Source: Bryobacteraceae bacterium
GTDB taxonomy: Bacteria; Acidobacteriota; Terriglobia; Bryobacterales; Bryobacteraceae
NCBI GenBank assembly: GCA_029975915.1
Contig: JARKOC010000248.1
Coordinates: 1-64,000 of the forward strand
Direction: 5' to 3'
DNA length: 64,000 nucleotides
The position numbers and the translations under genes were made by a program. Below, one piece after another: positions 16,742-25,544 of this stretch. The number at the start of each line of letters is the position of its first letter. Positions within the stretch are counted from its first letter, which is position 1. The notes beneath the pieces were generated by a model, which saw nothing but the letters and a program-made list of their open reading frames with translations, did no database searches and was not told the origin of the DNA.

Positions 16742-18613
16742 ATGAGCGAGGTGAAGGCCGGCGTCGCGCACGTTGAGCGAGAACGGCCGTCGCCGCACAA
16801 GCTTGTCGCCATCATTGGGCCCCCGAACTCAGGGAAATCGACGCTGTTTAACCTATTGACCGGGCTGCGGCAAAAGGTGGCCAACTTCCCCGGTGTGACG
16901 GTAGAGCACCGCGTAGGCAAGGCGCACGTGGCCGGCCACCACGAGGTAGAACTGGTAGACCTTCCCGGGGTATACAGCTTGAATCCCCGTTCGGAGGATG
17001 AGCGAGTCTCCTACGACGTACTCAACGGCAAGATGAAGGGGCTGGGGCGTCCCGACGCGATCCTGCTGGTGCTGGATTCGACGAATCTGAACCGCCACCT
17101 TTCATTGGCCGCGCCGATTCTGTCGTTGGGCTTGCCCACGCTGATCCTGCTGAACATGGCCGACGATCTGCGGGCGCGAGGCGGAAAGGTCAACGTGGAA
17201 TTGTTGGCGGCCCAGTTGGGCGCCCCCGTGGCCTTGATCAGCGCTGTGAAGGGACAGGGGCTGGATCCTGTCCGGCGGTTCCTCACAGGGGGTATGGGCG
17301 TACCGAGGCCGATCGAACTGCCAGTATTGCAAGACGTACCAGCATGCCGCCAATGGGCCCGGCGGCTGGTTTCCGATGCCGACTATGCACACCCTGCTCC
17401 GCCGGTCTGGACCCAGAAACTGGACTCCTTGTTTCTGCACCCAATTGGCGGCCCAATGGTGTTCGCCCTCGTGGTTCTGCTGGTGTTTCAGACGATCTTC
17501 ACCGGCGCCCGGCCGCTGATGGATGGGATCGAGTGGCTGGTGGCGACGACCGGCGGGCGCCTGGGCGATATGCTAGGTGAAGGCTGGGTGAAATCGCTGG
17601 TGGTGGATGGGGTTTGGAGCGGGGTGGGCGCGGTGGTAATCTTCCTGCCGCAGATTGTCCTCCTTTTCCTTTTCGTTGCCATCCTGGAGGACTCAGGGTA
17701 TCTGGCGCGTGCAGCGATGATCGCGGACCGGACTATGGCCAAGGTCGGTCTGCAAGGCAAGTCCTTCATTCCACTGCTTTCGGCGTATGCGTGCGCCGTG
17801 CCGGCGATCATGGCGACGCGGACGATCGAGAGCAAGCGGGACCGGATTGCGACCATTCTGATCGCGCCGTTCATGACCTGTTCAGCGCGCCTGCCGGTTT
17901 ACACGCTCATCATCGCGGCCTTCATTCCCGAGGAGCCGTTCCTTGGGCCGCTGCTGGGCTCGCGGGCGGCGGCACTGTTGGGGTTGTACCTGCTAGGATT
18001 CCTGGCAGCGTTTGTCACGGCGAAGATACTCAAATCGTCGATCCTCCAGAGTGAGCGCACACCCTTTGTTCTGGAGATGCCGCCTTACCGGATGCCCACC
18101 TTGCGGTCGGTTGGGTTGCGGTTGCTGGAGCGGGCGCTGGCGTTCCTGAAACGAGCCGGGACGGTCATCCTTTGTGTCTCGATCGTATTGTGGATACTGG
18201 CGAGCATTCCGCAAGTGAATGGCAAGGCCCCGGCGATCGACCAAAGCCTGGCGGGGACAATTGGCAGGGCGATAGAGCCGGTGATAGAGCCGTTGGGCTT
18301 CAACTGGAAGATCGGCATAGGGCTGGTCACTTCGCTGGCGGCTCGAGAGGTGATCGTCGGCACGCTTGGCACAATCTACGGAATGGAAGGCGAGGCGAAC
18401 TCCGCTGGACTGCAGAAAGCGTTGCACTCTGACCTGACGTTTGGAGGCGCAGTGGCATTGCTGGTCTTCTTCGCCTTCGCCATGCAGTGCATGTCCACGC
18501 TCGCGGTCGTGAGGCGTGAGACGGGGGGGTGGCGGTGGCCGGCGATCCAGTTCGCTTACATGAGCGGGCTGGCCTATGTCTGCGCGTTCTTGACCAACCA
18601 GATCCTGTCTTGA
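16742..18613 (+). CDS. feoB: Ferrous iron transport protein B (Fe2+ permease with GTPase domain)
   Basis: A 623-residue inner-membrane iron(II) transporter. The N-terminal G domain shows G1 GPPNSGKST (residues about 26-34), the switch region NFPGVTVEH, G3 DLPGVYSL and G4 NMAD; a helical insert (GDI) follows. The membrane part has the Gate motifs, including YLARAAMIADRTMAKVGLQGKSFIP and the CAVPAIMATRTI segment with its conserved cysteine, plus GTVILCVSIVLWIL. It is shorter than the E. coli protein (773), like many compact FeoB forms. Cotranscribed with feoA, and followed 22 bases later by trxB. Confidence 0.97.
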   Translation: MSEVKAGVAHVERERPSPHKLVAIIGPPNSGKSTLFNLLTGLRQKVANFPGVTVEHRVGKAHVAGHHEVELVDLPGVYSLNPRSEDERVSYDVLNGKMKGLGRPDAILLVLDSTNLNRHLSLAAPILSLGLPTLILLNMADDLRARGGKVNVELLAAQLGAPVALISAVKGQGLDPVRRFLTGGMGVPRPIELPVLQDVPACRQWARRLVSDADYAHPAPPVWTQKLDSLFLHPIGGPMVFALVVLLVFQTIFTGARPLMDGIEWLVATTGGRLGDMLGEGWVKSLVVDGVWSGVGAVVIFLPQIVLLFLFVAILEDSGYLARAAMIADRTMAKVGLQGKSFIPLLSAYACAVPAIMATRTIESKRDRIATILIAPFMTCSARLPVYTLIIAAFIPEEPFLGPLLGSRAAALLGLYLLGFLAAFVTAKILKSSILQSERTPFVLEMPPYRMPTLRSVGLRLLERALAFLKRAGTVILCVSIVLWILASIPQVNGKAPAIDQSLAGTIGRAIEPVIEPLGFNWKIGIGLVTSLAAREVIVGTLGTIYGMEGEANSAGLQKALHSDLTFGGAVALLVFFAFAMQCMSTLAVVRRETGGWRWPAIQFAYMSGLAYVCAFLTNQILS

Positions 18614-18635
18614 ACGGCCTGGGCCTGATGCTAGC

Positions 18636-19583
18636 ATGAGTTCTGAGGTTCCTTCTCCTATGCGGAATGTCATCATTATTGGTTCCGGATGCGCCGGCAA
18701 CACGGCGGCGATTTATACTGCGCGCGCGGGGCTGAAGCCGCTGGTGATCGGCGGTCATGAACCCGGGGGACAACTTTCGCTCACAACCGAAGTAGAGAAT
18801 TTCCCGGGATTCCCGGAGGGGATCATGGGGCCGCAGCTTGTGGAGAACATGAAGCAGCAGGCGATGCGGTTTGGGGCTGAGTACATCTCAGGCAAGGTGG
18901 ATCAGGCAGACCTGTCAAAGCGGCCATTCCGGTTGGAAGTGGACGGCGAGTGGCATGAATGCAGGGCGCTGATCATCGCCTCGGGAGCGTCGGCGCGGTG
19001 GCTGGGATTGCCGAATGAGCAGAAGCTGATCGGCCACGGTGTAAGTTCATGCGCGACGTGCGATGGGTTCTTCTACCGCGGCAAGAAGATCATGGTGATC
19101 GGGGGCGGGGACTCGGCGATGGAGGAGGCCAACTTCCTGACGCGCTTTGGCGAAGAAGTGACCGTCGTCCACCGCCGCGAAGAGTTCCGGGCATCCAAAA
19201 TCATGCTCGAACGGGCTCAGGCCAATCCGAAGATCAAATGGCTGCTGAATACGATCGTGGAGGACATCTTCGATGTCGAGCAGGGCGTGGTTACCGGCGT
19301 CCAGCTAAAGAACAAGAAGACAGGCGAGTCGTGGAGACAGGACGTTGACGGGTTCTTTCTGGCCATCGGACATGTGCCGAACACGCAGCCGTTTGTGGGA
19401 CAGTTGGATCTCGATGCGGAGGGTTTCATCGTCAGCCACGGCGGGGCGCGGACTAACATTCCAGGCGTATTCCATGCCGGCGACGTAGAGGACAGGGTTT
19501 ACCGCCAAGCAATCACGGCTGCCGGCGCGGGCTGCAAAGCGGCGATCGAGGCGGAGCGGATGCTGGAAGCCGAGGGGCACTAA
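18636..19583 (+). CDS. trxB: Thioredoxin-disulfide reductase
   Basis: A 315-residue FAD enzyme passing electrons from NADPH to thioredoxin. FAD site: VIIIGSGCAGNTAAIYTARA (residues 12-31); redox-active C139-A-T-C142 in SSCATCDGFF; NADPH site IMVIGGGDSAMEEANFL; C-terminal FAD motif GVFHAGDVEDRVYRQAITAAGAGC. It normally has DxxxxxxRQ...AAGxG, seen here. An ATG nine codons downstream (18660) is an alternative start and is closer to the conserved fold. It follows feoB by 22 bases, suggesting co-transcription of iron uptake with thiol redox control. Confidence 0.96.
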   Translation: MSSEVPSPMRNVIIIGSGCAGNTAAIYTARAGLKPLVIGGHEPGGQLSLTTEVENFPGFPEGIMGPQLVENMKQQAMRFGAEYISGKVDQADLSKRPFRLEVDGEWHECRALIIASGASARWLGLPNEQKLIGHGVSSCATCDGFFYRGKKIMVIGGGDSAMEEANFLTRFGEEVTVVHRREEFRASKIMLERAQANPKIKWLLNTIVEDIFDVEQGVVTGVQLKNKKTGESWRQDVDGFFLAIGHVPNTQPFVGQLDLDAEGFIVSHGGARTNIPGVFHAGDVEDRVYRQAITAAGAGCKAAIEAERMLEAEGH

Positions 19584-19589
19584 TCTGTT

Positions 19590-20204
19590 TCAGGGCGCCC
19601 AGCGGTCCTGATCAAATCCGGGCGCGTGGAACCTCAGGTACAAGAACAGTCCAATCAGGAGGGCGTTTACGGCCGATCCGAGTGCCGGCGTCCAAACGGG
19701 CTTCTCGCGCCGGATGAGGGAGACCGCGGCCGTCACCACGCCGGCGCACAGGACTACGAGCATGGCAAGTACGGCATTGCTCCCGGTGGACTGCAAGCGG
19801 ACGACGGAACTGGGATCAGTTCCGAACGCGACCCGCTGATAGGTGACCGCAGTGGCGGCGCCAACCACTGTGGCGCATGGGGCCAGTGAGATGCAGGAAA
19901 GGCTCCACAGAGGGATCCGGCTCACCGATGGGCTTGGCGCTGTACCGCGCACATGATGAAGCATCCACCTGACCAGAACATTCGTCAGGCACAGCGTCCC
20001 CGCGGCGAGGCACACTTTCATCACGGTGGCGCATGCGTAAACCAGACCGGGAAACAAAGTCGTGATGGAGCCGGACTCTGGTGATCCGGCCGCAGGACGG
20101 ACGACTCCGAATTCGAGAATAGCCGCGGCCAAGATAGCGGTGAGGGCGTTGCCTGCCAATAGCAATAGCGGCGGGATGAATGAGGCCGGGACGGGGTTTC
20201 TCAA
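19590..20204 (-). CDS. Putative membrane protein, unknown function
   Basis: A 204-residue protein with about four hydrophobic helices (starting SFIPPLLLLAGNALTAIL; then VYACATVMKVCLAAGTLCL; SLSCISLAPCATVVGAAT; NAVLAMLVVLCAGVVTAAV, and a terminal ALLIGLFLYL). No family is recognised. The start appears to be TTG. It is convergent with trxB (6-base gap) and divergent from the nitrilase-family gene. Confidence 0.6.
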   Translation of the reverse strand: MRNPVPASFIPPLLLLAGNALTAILAAAILEFGVVRPAAGSPESGSITTLFPGLVYACATVMKVCLAAGTLCLTNVLVRWMLHHVRGTAPSPSVSRIPLWSLSCISLAPCATVVGAATAVTYQRVAFGTDPSSVVRLQSTGSNAVLAMLVVLCAGVVTAAVSLIRREKPVWTPALGSAVNALLIGLFLYLRFHAPGFDQDRWAP

Positions 20205-20296
20205 TCAGCCGATCATCATCTCACAACGCGCTCGCGGCCACTGGTATTGGTCCCCACCGGGCTGTTTTCTTCGAATTGGTGCGGTATACAGATCAT

Positions 20297-21538
20297 ATGA
20301 GAACCGCTGCGCTTGCTTTGCTTTGCATATCCGCCATGGGCGCGTCCTTGGATGGCGATGCGCGGTGGAAGCCGTGGGCCCCGCGGCCGGAGATCGCTCC
20401 GAAAACGAGCCGGACCGGTGGCGCATTGGTGGTGGCGGGCGGCGGCAACGCCGGGGTTTGCGGTGGATGGGTGCTGGACGTTACGGATGTGAAACCGGGC
20501 GCGTGGTACCGGTTGACTGCACGGTACAAGACAAAGGGCTTCAACCACGAACCGTCCCAGTTGTTCGCCCGCCTGGATTGGCGCGGCAAGGACGGCCGCC
20601 GGACCGGACAACCAGAGTACGGCTATCAAATCAAGCCTGACGGCGCCTACACGCGCCTGACCATCGAGGCGCCCGCGCCTGAGAGTGCACTGTCGGTTGA
20701 AATCCAGTTATGGATCTGGAAGGCGCCCACAGGAATGGCCGCCTGGGACCAGATTCAACTCCAGCCGGTCGACTCGCCGCCCGCGCGGTTGGTGAAAGTG
20801 GCGGCGATCCGGCTGAGGCCGAAGGGGGATGACCCTGTGGCCAAGTTCATCGACCTGACGCGGAAGTCGGCGCCAGCCGGCGCCGACATCATCCTTTTGC
20901 CGGAAGGAATCACGGTAGTCGGCACGCCCAAGAAGTACGCCGAGGTCGCCGAGACGATTCCCGGCCCGACAACTGAAAGGCTTGGCGTTCTAGCGCGGGA
21001 GAAGCGTGCCTGGATTGTCGCGGGCATCTACGAGCGAGAGGGGCATCTTGTTTTTAATACAGCCGTACTGATCGACCGGTCGGGCAAGTACGTTGGCAAG
21101 TACCGGAAGGTTTACATCCCGCGCGAGGAGATGGAAGGCGGCATCACGCCAGGAGACGAATACCCGGTTTATCAAACCGACTTCGGCAAGGTCGGAATGA
21201 TGATCTGCTACGACGTCTTCTTCGCCGACCCGGCCCGCGGTCTGGCCACCAATGGCGCGGAGTTGATCCTGATGCCGATCTGGGGCGGCAAGGAGACGCT
21301 GGCGAGGGCGCGGGCCGAAGAGAACCACGTCTTCATTGCAACGTCCGGCTACGATTACCCTGCCATGATCTACGACCCTGTTGGTGAGACCCTGGCGCGA
21401 ACCGAAGTGGACGGAACAGTAGCTTCGGCAACCATCGACCTGGCCAAGCGCTACGACGAGCGGTGGCTCGGCAACATGAAGGCGCGGTATTTTCGGGAAC
21501 TGCGCACCGACGTGGACTCGGACACGCGGAAGAAATAA
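20297..21538 (+). CDS. Exported carbon-nitrogen hydrolase (nitrilase superfamily)
   Basis: A 413-residue protein in three parts: a signal peptide (MRTAALALLCISAMGASLDG), a beta-rich domain of about 150 residues resembling a carbohydrate-binding or jelly-roll module, and a nitrilase-superfamily domain. The catalytic Glu-Lys-Cys triad is visible as ILLPEGITV, KYRKVYIPREE and GMMICYDVFF. The family hydrolyses amides or nitriles and is mostly cytoplasmic, so export is unusual. The longer open frame from 20180 is rejected because the signal peptide begins at 20297. TATACA ends six bases upstream of the ATG and there is no Shine-Dalgarno, so the mRNA may be leaderless. Confidence 0.88.
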   Translation: MRTAALALLCISAMGASLDGDARWKPWAPRPEIAPKTSRTGGALVVAGGGNAGVCGGWVLDVTDVKPGAWYRLTARYKTKGFNHEPSQLFARLDWRGKDGRRTGQPEYGYQIKPDGAYTRLTIEAPAPESALSVEIQLWIWKAPTGMAAWDQIQLQPVDSPPARLVKVAAIRLRPKGDDPVAKFIDLTRKSAPAGADIILLPEGITVVGTPKKYAEVAETIPGPTTERLGVLAREKRAWIVAGIYEREGHLVFNTAVLIDRSGKYVGKYRKVYIPREEMEGGITPGDEYPVYQTDFGKVGMMICYDVFFADPARGLATNGAELILMPIWGGKETLARARAEENHVFIATSGYDYPAMIYDPVGETLARTEVDGTVASATIDLAKRYDERWLGNMKARYFRELRTDVDSDTRKK

Positions 21539-21553
21539 CCGGAAGGCCGCGGC

Positions 21554-23497
21554 TTACGGTTGCGCCGTCCGCTGGTAAGGCTCCTTCATGTAACGCGTGG
21601 CCTCTTCCTGGGCGCCCTGCGTGTTGTCCTTGGTGCGGATGGCCTGGGTGTACTCGTTCATGGCGCGTTCGCGCTGCTGGGTCACGTCGAAGACCTTGCC
21701 CATATTGATGTGGCTCCAGACGCGGGTCCATGCAGGGTCGAGATCTCCGTTGAGGGCTTCGCGGAACTCGTTCACGGCCGATTGATAGTTACCCTGGAGG
21801 AAGAAGACCTCGGCGATACGGTAGTGGGCCAGGGAACTGTTGTGGTTTGCTTCCAGCGCCCGCTGGTACTCCTTGAGCGCTTCGTTGTAGTTGCCCAGTT
21901 CCGCGAACTGTTCCCCCCGCCGGATGGCGACCGAGACTCGCATCTGCGGGCTCATGCGGAGCACGCGCGAGTTGGGGTCAACGATGACGCGCTTGGGCTT
22001 GCCGAAAGTCTCGACGACAAATTCCGTCTGCGGTCCGACCACTTCGATTCGCTTCTCCTCGGGATTTCCTTCAGTTTCAATGCGCAGATCCACCGGCATG
22101 CGGAACGTGTCCAGGTCCTGGGTGATCTTGCCGCGGATGCGGAATCCTTTCTGAGTGCGGTAGACGGTGTACTCGGTCTTGAATTCGGGAGCGCCGGTGG
22201 ATTCGAGCCATTGAATAAAGAAACCTTGTAGATTCTGACGGGCAAGCGACTCGGCGACCTTGCGGTAATCGTCCGTTGTGATCTGTTTGTTGGCGAACTG
22301 GTCCGGGATGGTTTTCAAGAGCTTGCCGAAGTTTTCCTCGCCCAGCACTCCACGCAGCATATGGATGGTCGTGGCGCCCTTGCTTCCAGTGACGGCGAAG
22401 AACTCGGGCGAGTAATCCTCGAAACGGGCTGCCTGAAGGACAGGCGCGTCGGTGACGGTCATGGCGTCAACATAAAGATCGCGAATCTCACCTTCCATCA
22501 CACCCGCGCCGTTGATGTGCTCCTGGTACAGGATCTCGGCGTACTTGGCGGTGCCGTTGGCGATCCAGATGTGGTTGCGGCCGGCCGGCGAAACCAGATT
22601 GCCGTACCATTGGCGGGTGATCTGATTGGCAAGCAAGCGTTGAGAAGGCTCACGCCCGGCGGCGGAGCTTGATACAAACAAGACGCCAGGCGCTGAGTAA
22701 CCTGCCGGTGCGCCGCTGCCGGTCTCGACGACGGTCATGTTGGCCTGCTGGGGGGTGCCGAAGATGGAGGTGAGGTACACCATCACTTTGCCCATCTCCT
22801 CTCCCCAGGCCTGAGCCTGAGCCTGTGCTTCGCCGCGGAAGTAAAAATCAGTCGTGATGCCGTGCGCCGCGACCTTCTTGGAACCTGCGGGAACAATAGC
22901 CACGCTTCCGCCGAAGCCTGGTTGCGAGGACTGGAAGCGAGTGGTTGCGCCCTGCTGGAGTTCAATGCCGCTCGAGATCGATTTGTAGCCTTGCGGCGTC
23001 TCGACGTTGAGTTCCATGGTGTAACGGTCCGCCGTGTATCCGGAAACCGGGAACCAGCGGCCGGGGTAGAGGAGCCAGGCGTGATCCGGTTGGACGGCCG
23101 CGAAGCGGATGCCATAGATCGGAGAATCCTCATCACCCGTCAGGCGGCCGCCATACTCGAAGCGGACGGTGACGGGCTGGTCTTTGGCCAGGGGCTGGGC
23201 GAAGCTCAGGCGGGCGGTGAAGTCCTCGTAGTTGCGGGTATTCTGCACGGGGTTTCCTGAAGCGTCCAGCACGCGGGTGATATTCAGGGCATTGTGCAGT
23301 TCGAAGGTGACAGTCATCATCCGGTCAGCGAGGGGAATGAACGTCACATCGGCCACGGCCTGTATGGATTGGCTCTGCAGTGCGGGCTTCAGCGTGATCT
23401 TGTAGCCAGTCACGTCTATGCTGGCTGCCCGGCGGTCCTGAGGCTGAGCCGGCAGGGCGGCCAGAACGGCGATCAGGAGCGGAGCGATGAACTTCAT
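21554..23497 (-). CDS. M1-peptidase-like exported protein with degenerate zinc site and TPR repeats
   Basis: A 647-residue protein with signal peptide (MKFIAPLLIAVLAALPAQPQ). Residues about 25-500 follow the M1 aminopeptidase fold: beta N-domain (SIDVTGYKITLKP...), RQWYGNLVSP matching the HQWFGN region, and GATTIHMLRGVLGEENF near the C-terminal subdomain. The HExxH motif reads N291-Q-I-T-R295 and the WxNEGFA helix reads WIANGTA, so both histidines and both glutamates are lost. Residues about 535-640 form TPR repeats. It overlaps the end of lpxB by 4 bases. It is probably a binding or scaffold protein in the periplasm rather than a protease. Confidence 0.9.
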   Translation of the reverse strand: MKFIAPLLIAVLAALPAQPQDRRAASIDVTGYKITLKPALQSQSIQAVADVTFIPLADRMMTVTFELHNALNITRVLDASGNPVQNTRNYEDFTARLSFAQPLAKDQPVTVRFEYGGRLTGDEDSPIYGIRFAAVQPDHAWLLYPGRWFPVSGYTADRYTMELNVETPQGYKSISSGIELQQGATTRFQSSQPGFGGSVAIVPAGSKKVAAHGITTDFYFRGEAQAQAQAWGEEMGKVMVYLTSIFGTPQQANMTVVETGSGAPAGYSAPGVLFVSSSAAGREPSQRLLANQITRQWYGNLVSPAGRNHIWIANGTAKYAEILYQEHINGAGVMEGEIRDLYVDAMTVTDAPVLQAARFEDYSPEFFAVTGSKGATTIHMLRGVLGEENFGKLLKTIPDQFANKQITTDDYRKVAESLARQNLQGFFIQWLESTGAPEFKTEYTVYRTQKGFRIRGKITQDLDTFRMPVDLRIETEGNPEEKRIEVVGPQTEFVVETFGKPKRVIVDPNSRVLRMSPQMRVSVAIRRGEQFAELGNYNEALKEYQRALEANHNSSLAHYRIAEVFFLQGNYQSAVNEFREALNGDLDPAWTRVWSHINMGKVFDVTQQRERAMNEYTQAIRTKDNTQGAQEEATRYMKEPYQRTAQP

Positions 23498-24651
23498 AGA
23501 GTTGGCTTCCCTTCACTAATAGATGCCACAACCTTGTCGGCGGCACTGTCAATAGGATGGTGATCTGTCGACAACAATTCCGACACTCTGGCCAGACCAG
23601 CCTTCATGCGCTGCCGGGCCGGTCCGTCCTCGAGCAGCCGCAACGACTCATTGGCCAGACGCTCACCAGTCATGCCGTCCTGAATGAGTTCCGGCACAAT
23701 GGCTTCGCCGGCCACCAGATTGACCATGGAGTAGTACGGAACCTTTACCAGGGGGCGGCCGATGAAATAGGTTGCCGCCGACACCCTGTAGTAGGTCACC
23801 ATGGGGACTCTGAGCAGAGCCGCTTCGACAGTGACGGTGCCGCTGGCCGGCAGCGCCAGGTCGGCGTGAGCCAGGGCGTCCCAGGTTTCGCCGGAGACGA
23901 GTCTGGCCGATGTGGAGGTGGTGAATTCCTGGAAGTATTCCGGGCCGAAACGTCTCGCTGAATCCTCTGGCAACGCCAGTACGAATGAGCAGTCGTGCCG
24001 GGCGCGGATGAGACCGCATGCCTCTGCCAGAGGCGCGAGGTGCCGGCCGGCTTCACTGGTGCGGCTGCCTGGACAAAGCGTAATCAGGGGACGATCCTCC
24101 GGGAGCGAATGCCTGGCGAAGAACTCCGCGCGAGTCATGGACGGGCGAACCATGCGGGACAGCGGGTGTCCGATGTAGGTTGCCCGTACTCCCCTCTCAC
24201 GGAAGAACTTCTCTTCGAAAGGAAAGATGCAGTACAGCTCTCTCACGTTTCGCTGGAGCTGCTTGATCCTTCCTTCCCGCCAAGCCCAAACCTGCGGGGC
24301 GACGAGATAGTGGACGGCGATGCCCATGTCATTGAGGCGCCTGGCCACCCGCAGGTGGAAGTCCGGGCTGTCAGTCAGAATCGCCACATCCGGACGTAGC
24401 CTTTCCGCCTCGGCCAGTAGCTTCCTGTATTCGCCGTAGATGCGGGGGATATGGTGGAGGACCTCAAAGATTCCCACAACTGCCAAGCTGGCCATGTCCA
24501 CGACCGGCCGGACCCCGGCGGCTTTCATCTGATCTCCGGCACAGCCAAACAGTTCCACATCGCCCAGGCGGGCCCGCAGGGCGGCGGCTAGGCGGGCGGC
24601 GTAGCGGTCGCCCGAGGATTCGCCAGCCGAGATCAGAATACGCGTTGCCAC
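23494..24651 (-). CDS. lpxB: Lipid-A-disaccharide synthase
   Basis: A 385-residue peripheral membrane GT19 enzyme that joins UDP-2,3-diacylglucosamine and lipid X into the lipid A disaccharide. Seen: ILISAGESSGDRYAARL at the N-terminus, FGCAGDQMKAAGV, AILTDSPDFHLRVAR, YLVAPQVWAWREGRIK, IGHPLSRMV, ITLCPGSRTSE, and ASGTVTVEAALLRVPMVTYYRVS. The length is normal. The start is a GTG; TACACT lies eight bases upstream with no Shine-Dalgarno, so it may be leaderless. It is the first gene of a unit with the M1-like gene, and is divergent from the unknown gene at 24736. Confidence 0.96.
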   Translation of the reverse strand: MATRILISAGESSGDRYAARLAAALRARLGDVELFGCAGDQMKAAGVRPVVDMASLAVVGIFEVLHHIPRIYGEYRKLLAEAERLRPDVAILTDSPDFHLRVARRLNDMGIAVHYLVAPQVWAWREGRIKQLQRNVRELYCIFPFEEKFFRERGVRATYIGHPLSRMVRPSMTRAEFFARHSLPEDRPLITLCPGSRTSEAGRHLAPLAEACGLIRARHDCSFVLALPEDSARRFGPEYFQEFTTSTSARLVSGETWDALAHADLALPASGTVTVEAALLRVPMVTYYRVSAATYFIGRPLVKVPYYSMVNLVAGEAIVPELIQDGMTGERLANESLRLLEDGPARQRMKAGLARVSELLSTDHHPIDSAADKVVASISEGKPTL

Positions 24652-24735
24652 TCTTTGTCAGTGTATCGGTGTTGCGCGGCGGGTCTGGTAGACTGAAATC
24701 GGCGCCCGGCCTGGAGCTGGGCCGTTTAGTATCAA

Positions 24736-25488
24736 ATGTCATCGCCGAATCTCGCTCAGCGGCTCACAGTGCGCCAGCTCGCCGACCGCATCAAAGGAGA
24801 GATGGTCCCGCTCGGGAACCGCTTTCGCTATTTTTGCGCCTCGTTGTCAATGGGCCCTGAGGACCTGAGGGAGTACCTTGATGAACCCGTCGCCGCCCTG
24901 CCTCCGAAGCTCTCCGCGCAACTGCCTCCGATTCAGATCCTGCTGGTGCCCTATCTGACTCACCAACCGGCTGCGACCAGAGGCAAGCGGGCCGAGGTCG
25001 AGGTGTCCGCCGAAAGGCCGGACGAGGAGAAGTCGTCTCTGCCTAGCGCGCTCATCGCCGCGCCGGAAACCGTCCTTGCCTTCGCGGTCAAGGAGACGGA
25101 AGTCGCCGACTACCATTACCGGTTCTACCGGTGCCTTGCGGAAATCGTCGCCGCGCGCGGCATTCCGCCGGGCTATGCGGATCTGCTCCGGGAAGAGATC
25201 CGCGCCGGCGCGCACGGTGAAGTCGACGAGGATTCGTGGAGATTGAAGCTCGAACTTGGTGAAGGCGATGCTTCGGCTGCCCGTGCCTCCAAGCGGTTCT
25301 CCACATACGTCCGGCAGAGCTTCGTCGACACGCTGACGCTTTATCTCCATGGAATTTGTTGCGATATCGATGTCGATCCTGGGCCCCGCCAACTGGCGAG
25401 CAACCTCATCCGGAAGCGGCTCCGCTGGCTGCGCGAGCTCTTTCCGCCGCCGGAGGGTTACGCGGTGTTGCCGGAAGATGCAAAATAG
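24736..25488 (+). CDS. Protein of unknown function
   Basis: A 250-residue, soluble, charged protein. I do not recognise a family. It has no signal peptide or membrane segment. A conserved-looking helical core (ADYHYRFYRCLAEIVAARGIPPGYADLL) and a basic C-terminal helix (NLIRKRLRWLRELFPPPEGY) are the only notable parts. It stands alone between lpxB (divergent) and the membrane-protein/regulator pair, and its stop codon overlaps the left arm of that pair's inverted repeat. Confidence 0.72.
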   Translation: MSSPNLAQRLTVRQLADRIKGEMVPLGNRFRYFCASLSMGPEDLREYLDEPVAALPPKLSAQLPPIQILLVPYLTHQPAATRGKRAEVEVSAERPDEEKSSLPSALIAAPETVLAFAVKETEVADYHYRFYRCLAEIVAARGIPPGYADLLREEIRAGAHGEVDEDSWRLKLELGEGDASAARASKRFSTYVRQSFVDTLTLYLHGICCDIDVDPGPRQLASNLIRKRLRWLRELFPPPEGYAVLPEDAK

Positions 25489-25538
25489 GTGCTTTGTGTT
25501 GCAAAGTACTTGACATTTGCGAAAAGCCGCGTTCTACT
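25489..25538 (+). promoter_or_regulatory. Promoter and candidate operator for the membrane protein/regulator pair
   Basis: GTGCTTTG (25489-25496) and CAAAGTAC (25502-25509) form an inverted repeat with one G-T pair, abutting a perfect -35 TTGACA (25510-25515). The -10, TCTACT (25533-25538), is 17 bases further. The GTG start at 25545 is only six bases beyond, so transcription should begin at or beside the start codon. A repressor on the repeat would block the -35. Confidence 0.6.
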
Positions 25539-25544
25539 GGACAC

